From assembly GCA_905193145.1 (NCBI GenBank), contig CAJJNP010000154.1:1-8039 (forward strand): 8,039 nt of DNA, given 5' to 3'. This document shows positions 1 to 5,677 of this stretch, piece after piece. The notes under the pieces were generated by a model. That model did not search any database, had not been told where the DNA came from, and worked only from the letters and a program-made list of their open reading frames with translations. Each line of letters opens with the position of its first letter. Position 1 is the stretch's first letter. The position numbers were made by a program, and so were the translations under genes. The stretch is from an uncultured Odoribacter sp. Lineage in GTDB: Bacteria; Bacteroidota; Bacteroidia; Bacteroidales; Marinifilaceae.

Positions 1-9
1 GAATGGGTG

Positions 10-43
10 CAAATATACGAACATTACTTGAAAAATCAACAAA
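10..43 (-). promoter_or_regulatory. Possible Bacteroides-type promoter firing leftward out of the window
   Basis: On the minus strand, positions 17 to 10 read TATATTTG, a full match to the Bacteroides -7 element TAnnTTTG. A TTTG lies upstream on the same strand at 43-40, separated by 22 bases, against the usual 19-21. Transcription would run left, out of the window, so a divergent neighbour gene is implied but not visible. The region is AT-rich, so a chance match is possible. Confidence 0.35.
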
Positions 44-53
44 AAAATGATTA

Positions 54-61
54 TAATTTTG
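54..61 (+). promoter_or_regulatory. Candidate -7 element for the rightward operon
   Basis: TAATTTTG at 54-61 is the only full match to the Bacteroides -7 consensus TAnnTTTG that I found on the plus strand upstream of the antiterminator gene. The best upstream partner is only CTTG at 27-30, 23 bases away, which is slightly too far and one base off TTTG. If used, it would give a 5' leader of roughly 430 nt before the GTG at 504. A long leader would suit a gene for a UpxY-type antiterminator, but the call is weak. Confidence 0.25.
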
Positions 62-503
62 TAATGACATAAGGATCAAAGGGTATAAGAAATAATTAGA
101 ATAATATTAATTTACTTTATTGACTGCCGGATTGATTTTGTTCTTGAACATAAATATTCCAATCTGCACAAAGAAAATGGATAAATATGTATAGAATTAT
201 TTTGTGATGTCATGCCTTTGCAAAGCATTTTGGTGGATATATCGTATTATATTGATTTATAAATATATAATAAATTAGTAACATTATTTTTCCCACCTCT
301 TTTTGTCTCCAAATACTTTGTTTTATATATCTGATGAAAAAAGTATATATCCTCTCTCTGCAATAGAAAGAGGAATAAGAGTTGAAGTATGAATGAAATA
401 TATACAACCGGAGGTGACTAATCAGAGAGAATGACTTCTTTAGGGTGTCCCCATAGTATGCCTTTTTCCGATCTACTACTGTATACATACCTTTAAATAA
501 GTT
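62..503 (+). other. Long AT-rich non-coding stretch, probable operon leader
   Basis: This stretch of about 440 bases holds no convincing gene. The longest open frame is a minus-strand frame of 92 codons (210-488) with low-complexity composition rich in Tyr, Phe, Ile and Ser, which I take as chance. One-mismatch promoter-like octamers occur, for example at 133-140, 197-204 and 213-220, without well-spaced partners. A strong Shine-Dalgarno-like GGAGGTGA lies at 410-417, followed by a 21-codon open frame at 431-496. Because the first gene encodes a NusG-family antiterminator, this leader is where a recruitment element for it would be expected; that is inference from the family, not something seen. 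Confidence 0.45.
431..496 (+). CDS. Possible 21-residue leader ORF upstream of the antiterminator gene
   Basis: ATG at 431 opens a 21-codon frame ending in TAA at 494-496, eight bases from the GTG at 504. A GGAGGTGA sequence, unusually close to the anti-Shine-Dalgarno complement for this phylum, ends 13 bases before the ATG, rather far for an ideal ribosome site. The peptide starts MTSLGCPHSM and has a Leu/Tyr-rich end. I do not recognise it. Its position would allow it to influence translation of the next gene, but it may simply be chance in a non-coding leader. Confidence 0.15.
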   Translation: MTSLGCPHSMPFSDLLLYTYL

Positions 504-1058
504 GTGGTAACCATTGATGAAATAGCTTGGTATCCTTTACGTATCACTTATTCACAAGAAATGAAAGTAAAGGAATACTTGGATAAAGAGCACATAGAAA
601 GTTTTATTCCTATGCGCTATGTCGAAAAGGAGTGTCAAGGTAAAAAGACTCGGCAATTAGTTCCTGCAATACATAATTTACTTTTTATACATACTTGTAG
701 AAAGAAAATCGAAGAATTTAAACGTTTCTCTTTACTTTCATCTAAGATACGCTATATAATGGATAACAATCATGTTCCTACCATTGTGCCGGATAAGCAG
801 ATGATGGACTTTATAGCTGTGGCCGGTACTCTTAATGAACATATTATGTATGTGGATCCATTGGAGATACATTTAAAGAAAGGAGAAAGGGTACGTGTCA
901 ACGGAGGAATTTGGGAAGGTGTGGTTGGCAAGTTTGTGAGAATTAAAAGAGGGCTTCGTGTGGTGATTGCTATTGAAGGAGTTGCTGCGGTTGCTACGGC
1001 GAGTTTACATCCGTCGTTGGTAGATTCAATTGAGAACAAGGAAGGCTTTGATGAATAA
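504..1058 (+). CDS. UpxY-family transcription antiterminator (NusG paralogue)
   Basis: This 184-residue protein has the NusG-paralogue layout. An N-terminal NGN domain begins at Trp9-Tyr10 (WYPLRITYSQEMKVKEYL, the usual opening of UpxY proteins) and runs to about residue 110. A KOW-type segment follows at about 126-160 (KKGERVRVNGG onward). UpxY proteins bind RNA polymerase and let it read through premature termination in long capsule operons of Bacteroides. The GTG start at 504 is chosen because an in-frame stop lies at 498-500 and the next ATG (561) would cut the NGN domain. The gene is first in the operon and its 3' end overlaps the kinase-like gene by 8 bases. No UpxZ-like partner and no glycan genes follow, unlike capsule loci, so here it probably serves the peptide cluster. 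The assignment to the family is firm; the target operon is inferred. Confidence 0.88.
   Translation: MVTIDEIAWYPLRITYSQEMKVKEYLDKEHIESFIPMRYVEKECQGKKTRQLVPAIHNLLFIHTCRKKIEEFKRFSLLSSKIRYIMDNNHVPTIVPDKQMMDFIAVAGTLNEHIMYVDPLEIHLKKGERVRVNGGIWEGVVGKFVRIKRGLRVVIAIEGVAAVATASLHPSLVDSIENKEGFDE
1038..1045 (+). promoter_or_regulatory. Ribosome-binding site that decides the kinase-like gene start
   Basis: AAGGAAGG sits 5 bases before the ATG at 1051, inside the end of the antiterminator gene. It favours this ATG over the in-frame TTG at 1030, which is the only other upstream option. Clear Shine-Dalgarno-like sites are not the rule in this operon. Confidence 0.5.
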
Positions 1059-1950
1059 AATCTATTACTATAAGGTGGGAGGACTTTATTTTTCGGTAAA
1101 TGCTGATATGGGGTATCCGGCACTTTTTAATTTTTGTCCATTTGTAGTGAAGGAAGAGGAGGTCAAAGAAACGATCTTTTCTCTTGGTTACATAGAGCAA
1201 TTGCCTCCTATCCCGGAAGAAATGAATGCTGTGTGTCATGTGTGCGATAATGGTACTTGTTGGAATTTCTATTATAGTACGTGTTACACATATGATATCA
1301 TTCTTCGTATAGGAGGTGAACAGTGTCGCATTTATCGCATGCAGGCCGACTCTGATTGGCACTGCGTCCGTATCGACTGGAAGGTACAGGACGAGATCGA
1401 CGCACAGGCACTAAACAATATATTGATGCTTTCTTACGTAGCTGCCGCCGCCTCTCGGAGTAGAGTATTACTGCATTCGGCATGTGTCCGCACAGCAGCG
1501 GGAGAGGGAGTAGCATTTATTGGACATTCAGGTGTGGGCAAAAGTACCCATGCGCGTTTGTGGTTACGTTACGTACCCGGATGTACGTTGATGAATGATG
1601 ACCAGCCGATCGTGAGTTTGGAAGAGGATGGTATATTCTATATCTACGGCTCGCCCTGGAGTGGAAAAACGGTTTGCTATAGGCAGATGAAGGCACCTTT
1701 GAAGTTAGTTTGTCTGATGAAACAAGCGCCACAAAATAGGCTGATTTCTTTAACGAATCTTCAAGGGTTTACCACATTGTTGGCAGCCGTATCCATGATA
1801 AAGGAGCAGACTGAAGTATATCGTGGCATTGTGCGTACTCTGGCCCGGGTAGTAGAGAGCGTACCTGTAGTATATTTGGAGAACAGACCGGAGCAAGAGG
1901 CTGTACAGTTGGTATGGGAAAAATATGATACGGGACATCGGCCATGCTGA
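1051..1950 (+). CDS. HPr-kinase-like ATP-dependent kinase, probable peptide-tailoring enzyme
   Basis: The 299-residue protein resembles the C-terminal kinase domain of HPr kinase/phosphorylase, a P-loop fold related to PEP carboxykinase. The Walker A motif is GHSGVGKST at 158-166. NDDQP at 182-186 supplies the conserved acidic pair, and GSPWSGK at 200-206 matches the GTPWSGK-type signature of this subfamily. The first ~140 residues are specific to it and begin with a YYKVGGLYF stretch. Stand-alone proteins of this type are common near PqqD-like and nucleotidyltransferase genes; characterised relatives such as PadeK and ThcoK phosphorylate a serine of lasso-peptide precursors. A serine in the neighbouring 62-residue peptide is therefore a plausible substrate, by inference. 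Cys62, Cys65, Cys70 and Cys78 form an unusual cluster in the N-terminal part. Automated pipelines may call it PEP carboxykinase, which the length and context do not support. Confidence 0.82.
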   Translation: MNKIYYYKVGGLYFSVNADMGYPALFNFCPFVVKEEEVKETIFSLGYIEQLPPIPEEMNAVCHVCDNGTCWNFYYSTCYTYDIILRIGGEQCRIYRMQADSDWHCVRIDWKVQDEIDAQALNNILMLSYVAAAASRSRVLLHSACVRTAAGEGVAFIGHSGVGKSTHARLWLRYVPGCTLMNDDQPIVSLEEDGIFYIYGSPWSGKTVCYRQMKAPLKLVCLMKQAPQNRLISLTNLQGFTTLLAAVSMIKEQTEVYRGIVRTLARVVESVPVVYLENRPEQEAVQLVWEKYDTGHRPC

Positions 1951-2066
1951 GTGTGGTCGGAGTATCTTCTCACTTTGTATGTGCAAAGGCATTGATGTTC
2001 GTTTAATGATGTTATAGAATAAATTTAGTTAATATTATAATGTGAATTTTTAAAACAAAACGTAAC
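1951..2066 (+). other. Gap before the peptide gene, with weak promoter-like sequence
   Basis: This 116-base gap separates the kinase-like gene from the small peptide gene. TAAATTTA at 2020-2027 matches TAnnTTTG at all but the last base, and TTCG lies 18 bases upstream at 1998-2001; both are poor matches, so an internal promoter is only possible. The 3' part is A/T-rich up to the ATG at 2067 with no Shine-Dalgarno site, a layout common at well-translated Bacteroides genes. I see no hairpin followed by a T-run, so a terminator is not supported. Confidence 0.3.
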
Positions 2067-2255
2067 ATGAAAGAAAACAAAAGTATTTATGAGAAGCCTT
2101 TACTGAAAGTAGTGGAGGTGGAGTTGAATGAGTGTATTGCGAACTCCTTTAAAGTGAAAGACAGCGGCTCAAATTTGCACGAAGCCTTGAATGGTGAATA
2201 CGTAGATAAAGAGTTTGTTTCTTCCAGTCAAGTAGATTGGGATCCTAATTGGTAA
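2067..2255 (+). CDS. Small precursor-like peptide, candidate substrate of the cluster
   Basis: This 62-residue peptide has no membrane segment or signal peptide. Its first part carries Tyr8-Glu-Lys-Pro11 followed by an alternating hydrophobic run (LLKVVEVEL, 12-20) and then CIANSF at 23-28. This Y-x-x-P plus VVE pattern recurs at the N-terminus of many short Bacteroidales proteins and looks like a leader or recognition segment. The second half is hydrophilic and acidic, with Ser52-Ser53-Ser54 and a WDPNW end. Cys23 is the only cysteine, so intramolecular disulfides or lanthionines are excluded. The gene lies between a kinase-like gene and a set of peptide-processing genes, and is 22 bases upstream of the lipoprotein gene. 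I infer that it is a RiPP-type precursor: the leader would be bound by the PqqD-like protein and the C-terminal half modified, perhaps on a serine. It could instead be a small partner of the lipoprotein. Confidence 0.65.
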   Translation: MKENKSIYEKPLLKVVEVELNECIANSFKVKDSGSNLHEALNGEYVDKEFVSSSQVDWDPNW

Positions 2256-2277
2256 ATCAATTAAATAAAAATAAATT

Positions 2278-3663
2278 ATGAAGAGTTTTAGATATTTATT
2301 CTTTTTATTGCTCGGTGGACTGATGAGTGGATGTTCATCGGATAATGAGTTAATTAATGGTTCTGAGTCGAATTTTATTGAATCTGATGTAGAATGGGTG
2401 AGTGCTAAGTTAGCTGATGTATATGTAGTGGAGGGTGATAATAGTAGTGATTTGACAACGCGCTCTGCGGATGAAGTTGACCCGAATACTAAAAATCCGA
2501 AGAGTGCTTTGCCCGATGGTATTGATATGTATATTGCTTTTTATCAAGACGGTGAATTGCAAAAAGATGCGATTAAGTTGGATACGGAAAATGGCTATAG
2601 TTTTAATTATAAAATCACCCCATCGGCTACAGATGGTGATATAGTGACTTTCGAAAGTGTAGTTGACGATAAAAAAGTAAGTTTACCGCTTAGCAGCTTC
2701 CCGAAATCTCGGTTTATTTTTACATCTTTTGATCCGAAAGATGGAACTGAATTCTCTTTAAAAAAGTTGGAAGCGGGTGAGAATCTATATGACACAGATA
2801 AAAATCAGCTTTTCCCTGATGCGTATGAAGAGTATCATGATAGACTCTTTTCTTCAGATGGTATGATTTTTGAAAAAGAAGGAGACGGATATGTAGTTAA
2901 GTCTGTAGGAGCAAATGCTTCAATGGCTTATCCGGTAAAAGAATGGGATGTGGAATTGAACCGTATGACTGCATGCATTACTCTTTCAACTATGATAATT
3001 GAAGGTGTAGACGACAATGGTCACCCTAAGAGTATTGGTGATATAGACGAATTTACTTCTTTGGATAAAGCTATTGAAGCTACTGATATGAGTTTGCATG
3101 CAGCGGGATATCCGGAAACGATGAGCGTTACGAATATTTTTACTCGTAAGAAAGGACTTGAGAACTTTCCACTTTCCTATGATTTTATAGATGGTGTTCA
3201 AGCTGGTTTGGGAGCACCGAGAGGAAATGTTTATCTTTGTAACTTGGATAATCCTGCTTGGATGGACGAACTCGCAAGTTATCAATGGGGAGACAAAAAG
3301 CAAACGATGTATGGTATATCCAGTCAATGTGATAATTATCCATTTTTTCCTGTTACGGAGTTTAATGATGTACGAAACATAAATCTATTATTGTTCATGG
3401 GCTTTAGAGATAAAACCTCTACGAGTACAAAACAGACGGTGTTGGCTTATAGAGTTCCTATCAATAGTCTGACCCTTCAGTATAATAGAAATCACTATCT
3501 GTATTTGGCATTGACTGTCCAGAATATAGTGGACATGTATAAGAAATTTTTAGAGGAAGATGCTAAATATCCGAAAACTCGTGGTGTTGACGAACCGATA
3601 ATAATAGATATTCCTTCAGAACAATTAATTATGCGTTCTGAACCCTATTTTTCTAATAAATAA
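2278..3663 (+). CDS. Fimbrillin-like surface lipoprotein
   Basis: The 461-residue product starts with a lipoprotein signal peptide: a basic start, a hydrophobic run at 6-15 and lipobox MSGC with the lipidated Cys19. The residues after it (SSDNE) are acidic, resembling the surface-export signal of Bacteroides lipoproteins. A TTR motif at 60-62 recalls the Arg site near the N-terminus of fimbrillins. Internal segments fit the FimA/Mfa-like fold: WDVELNRMTACITL near 223-236 and NRNHYLYLALTVQN near 405-418, close to the usual strand patterns. It is longer than typical FimA proteins, so it may be a minor or variant member, or another beta-rich lipoprotein. It sits directly after the peptide gene and before the protease gene, and its GC content appears lower than that of the enzyme genes. 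I infer a surface role such as anchor, receptor or pilus-like subunit. Lipoprotein nature is secure; the fimbrillin assignment is moderate. Confidence 0.62.
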   Translation: MKSFRYLFFLLLGGLMSGCSSDNELINGSESNFIESDVEWVSAKLADVYVVEGDNSSDLTTRSADEVDPNTKNPKSALPDGIDMYIAFYQDGELQKDAIKLDTENGYSFNYKITPSATDGDIVTFESVVDDKKVSLPLSSFPKSRFIFTSFDPKDGTEFSLKKLEAGENLYDTDKNQLFPDAYEEYHDRLFSSDGMIFEKEGDGYVVKSVGANASMAYPVKEWDVELNRMTACITLSTMIIEGVDDNGHPKSIGDIDEFTSLDKAIEATDMSLHAAGYPETMSVTNIFTRKKGLENFPLSYDFIDGVQAGLGAPRGNVYLCNLDNPAWMDELASYQWGDKKQTMYGISSQCDNYPFFPVTEFNDVRNINLLLFMGFRDKTSTSTKQTVLAYRVPINSLTLQYNRNHYLYLALTVQNIVDMYKKFLEEDAKYPKTRGVDEPIIIDIPSEQLIMRSEPYFSNK

Positions 3664-3719
3664 TCTTAGATTTTGATTTTATAAATGAAATTGTTCCGGC
3701 TATATTCAATTTAAGATTA
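3661..3719. repeat. Inverted repeat in the lipoprotein-protease gap
   Basis: TAATCTTA at 3661-3668 (containing the lipoprotein stop codon) is perfectly complementary to TAAGATTA at 3712-3719, and a few flanking bases can be paired with bulges. The arms are 43 bases apart and no T-run follows, so it does not look like an intrinsic terminator. It could be an mRNA stem dividing the structural-protein half from the enzyme half of the operon, or chance in AT-rich DNA. Confidence 0.25.
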
Positions 3720-3731
3720 GATTGTCGGGAA

Positions 3732-4229
3732 ATGGGATATATCCCCAACAATAAAGCCGAAGTGAGGTATGTGGATAACAATATCTTGCTTCGGCATATT
3801 TCGGATTCTTTAAAGAACGGACACAAAGCGGTATTACGTATCAAGGGTGAAAGTATGTATCCGTTTTTACGTAATACACGTGATTTAGTGGTCTTGAAAA
3901 CTCCTTGTGCAAATGAATTAAAACCGGGGGCCATATTTCTGTTCCAATGGGAAGGACGGTATATTTTACATCGTTTGATAAAGATAAAAAACGGTGAATA
4001 TTGGATGAGAGGCGATCATAATCGTACGTATGAGCTGGTAATTGCAGAAGATATTATAGGTATAGTAGAGCAAGTAAGACGTAACGGAGGTGAGAGTATA
4101 ATCAATTGTCGTTCGTTACGGTGGAGAGTATGTTCTTACTGTTGGATGAAAAGTTTTCCTGTACATAGATGGTTGTTGGGGTTGCTTAATTTGTATGCCG
4201 GGTTATATCGCAATAAAAAGGTAAAGTAA
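3732..4229 (+). CDS. S24/S26 signal-peptidase-like serine protease
   Basis: The 165-residue protein has the S24/S26 peptidase core. The motif GESMYPFLR at 39-47 holds the catalytic serine (Ser41). YILHRL at 77-82 places His80 where eukaryotic-type and SipW-type signal peptidases have histidine instead of the general-base lysine of bacterial LepB. GDHN at 94-97 supplies Asp95, completing a probable Ser-His-Asp arrangement. There is no N-terminal membrane anchor; only the C-terminal stretch near 148-160 (WLLGLLNLYAGLY) is hydrophobic. The gene touches the PqqD-like gene, since its TAA is directly followed by ATG. The ABC exporter of this cluster lacks a C39 protease domain, so this protein is the best candidate for removing a leader from the small peptide. 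That role is inferred. Processing of the lipoprotein, or a regulatory cleavage, are alternatives. Confidence 0.78.
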   Translation: MGYIPNNKAEVRYVDNNILLRHISDSLKNGHKAVLRIKGESMYPFLRNTRDLVVLKTPCANELKPGAIFLFQWEGRYILHRLIKIKNGEYWMRGDHNRTYELVIAEDIIGIVEQVRRNGGESIINCRSLRWRVCSYCWMKSFPVHRWLLGLLNLYAGLYRNKKVK

Positions 4230-4514
4230 ATGAAATTAAAGTTGAAAGAGGGTATCCTGATTCAGGAAGTGGCAGGAGAAAAGATATTAATGGCATCGGG
4301 GATGGAAGAGGTGGATTATTCGCGGATGATTGTATTGAATCCGTCTGCTGCGTTATTGGCAGAAGCGTTGATTGAGCGTTCTTGTACGCTACAGCAGTTG
4401 GTGGAGATATTGACGGATGTATATGATGCGGATGAAGTATCGGTCGCAAAGGATGTGGAGGAGTGGCTTGAGCAGTTGTGGGAACTTCGTGTATTGGAAA
4501 AGACAGATTGTTGA
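4230..4514 (+). CDS. PqqD-like peptide-recognition protein
   Basis: This 94-residue protein fits the PqqD family in length and pattern: a beta-rich start, an LNPSAALLAEAL segment at 36-47 (compare LN-x-ta-x-x-iW in PqqD), a TLQQLVEIL helix at 53-61, and a final helix DVEEWLEQLWELRVLE at 75-90. PqqD and related RRE domains are small winged-helix proteins that bind the leader of a ribosomal peptide and present it to modifying enzymes. The ATG follows the protease stop codon immediately and the nucleotidyltransferase begins 17 bases later, implying tight coupling. Its most likely partner is the 62-residue peptide encoded upstream. The family call is good; the partner is inferred. It has no tryptophan in the LN motif where many PqqD proteins have one. 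Confidence 0.8.
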   Translation: MKLKLKEGILIQEVAGEKILMASGMEEVDYSRMIVLNPSAALLAEALIERSCTLQQLVEILTDVYDADEVSVAKDVEEWLEQLWELRVLEKTDC

Positions 4515-4531
4515 CGGTCGGTGGATAATAT

Positions 4532-5677
4532 ATGTCTGTCAATGATCTTTTAAATATTACAGATAAAGTTGAGGTGGCTTTTAGGGAGTTGCTTCGGTGT
4601 GGTTTGTGGGGAGGAATGCCACGGATTGAATGTCTGGGAGATTTGTCGGAAAGTGATTGGAGACATTTGTTGGCGCTGGCACAGGAACAAGCGGTGACCG
4701 GACTTTGCTATCCGGCGTTGGTGAAATTGCCTGCAGGTTACCGGCCGTCTATGGATACTTTGTTACAATGGTACGGGCGTACCGGATATATCGAACAGTG
4801 TAACCGCCATTTGAGGAAGGTATGGGATGAATTGAACGAACGTTTCGGACAAGCAGGTATAAAAGTGGTATTGTTGAAGGGTATCGGGGTAGCAAATTGG
4901 TATGACCGGCCCTTGTTGCGTGCTCCCGGTGATCTGGATCTTTATTTTCCGTTGGATTACGATCGGGCGATAAGGACGGTTCGTCAATGGGGAATGGAGG
5001 TGGAATATGGTGATTGGCATCATACCTTTTATTACAAAGGAGTAGAGGTAGAACTACATGCTGCATATAATCATTTGGCTCCGCGAGGGTTGGATATAGA
5101 TACTTCTGTTGTTGAAAATGAGGTGGGAAAGTATTTGATTCCCGCATCGGCGTTTAATGCACAGTTATTATTGGTTCATCCGGCTTTTCATCTCTTGCAA
5201 GAAGGAATCAGCATACGTTATTTATGTGATTGGGCTGTATTTTTACGTGCTAATGCATCTGCTATAGATTTTGATAGTTTGCGTCAGGAGCTTCGGAAAG
5301 CCGGAATCGGAAATTTTGGACCGGTTTTTACATCATTGGCAGTGATTTATTTGGGCTTGGATGTATCTGAGTTACCCAATCGGTGGAGTGCCGGAATATC
5401 CGGCAGGAAATTGCAACAGTTATATCGGGATATGATAATGAAGGGTAATTTTGGACGAACTGCTGTTTTGACACATCAGCCATTTGCATCTTTATCTCTG
5501 GGTACTAAATTGGAACGGGTCGGGAAAGACGTGTTTCGTGCTATCCGTTTATCTTCATATTGCCGGAAACAAGCGAAGGGTTTTGTATGCCATAAGCTGG
5601 GGCGTGTATGCAAAGCAGCGATAACAGGTAAAGAGTTTAGATGGGAAAAGAGAAAAAGGCAGAGAGAGGAGCAGTAA
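4532..5677 (+). CDS. Nucleotidyltransferase-fold tailoring enzyme (NTP_transf_5 type)
   Basis: The 381-residue protein carries the signature of the uncharacterised nucleotidyltransferase family NTP_transf_5. LLKG at 114-117 is followed by WYDRP (122-126) and then GDLDLYF at 133-139, whose Asp134 and Asp136 should bind metal. VEVELHAAY at 171-179 supplies a likely third carboxylate (Glu174). The region before 110 and the C-terminal 200 residues are mostly helical-looking; the end is strongly basic. Members of this family occur with HPrK-like kinases in lasso-peptide clusters, and PsmN of the pseudomycoidin cluster extends the phosphate added by the kinase. A similar step on the small peptide is possible here, but the donor cannot be predicted. 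The last 37 bases overlap the exporter gene, indicating coupled translation. GC content appears higher than in the lipoprotein gene. Confidence 0.8.
   Translation: MSVNDLLNITDKVEVAFRELLRCGLWGGMPRIECLGDLSESDWRHLLALAQEQAVTGLCYPALVKLPAGYRPSMDTLLQWYGRTGYIEQCNRHLRKVWDELNERFGQAGIKVVLLKGIGVANWYDRPLLRAPGDLDLYFPLDYDRAIRTVRQWGMEVEYGDWHHTFYYKGVEVELHAAYNHLAPRGLDIDTSVVENEVGKYLIPASAFNAQLLLVHPAFHLLQEGISIRYLCDWAVFLRANASAIDFDSLRQELRKAGIGNFGPVFTSLAVIYLGLDVSELPNRWSAGISGRKLQQLYRDMIMKGNFGRTAVLTHQPFASLSLGTKLERVGKDVFRAIRLSSYCRKQAKGFVCHKLGRVCKAAITGKEFRWEKRKRQREEQ

Noticed and set aside
210..488. Minus-strand open frame of 92 codons upstream of the antiterminator gene
   Set aside because: The translation is AT-driven (Tyr, Phe, Ile, Ser rich) with no recognisable motif, and it occupies the expected leader of the operon.
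1030..1050. TTG start seven codons upstream for the kinase-like gene
   Set aside because: The ATG at 1051 has a good AAGGAAGG site 5 bases upstream and begins directly before the family-like YYKVGG segment; the extra residues look non-native.
1051..1950. PEP carboxykinase (ATP) as the identity of the kinase-like gene
   Set aside because: At 299 residues it is far shorter than that enzyme; the resemblance is limited to the shared P-loop fold, and the GSPWSGK motif fits the HPrK-like subfamily.
211..1992. 11-base inverted repeat: ATGCCTTTGCA at 212-222 and TGCAAAGGCAT at 1982-1992, considered as ends of an invertible or mobile segment
   Set aside because: Several inverted 11-mers are expected by chance in 8 kb, the match does not extend, and no recombinase or target duplication was found.
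2067..2255. Lanthipeptide or double-glycine bacteriocin precursor
   Set aside because: There is only one cysteine, no GG cleavage motif, no lanthionine synthetase, and the exporter lacks a C39 domain.
3191..3382. Plus-strand open frame of 63 codons inside the lipoprotein gene in another frame
   Set aside because: The lipoprotein frame is continuous through this stretch and fits its family pattern; the alternative frame shows no domain.
4186..4542. Minus-strand open frame of 118 codons opposite the PqqD-like gene
   Set aside because: It is Pro/Ser/Leu-rich shadow coding opposite a well-supported gene with family motifs, and has no start context of its own.
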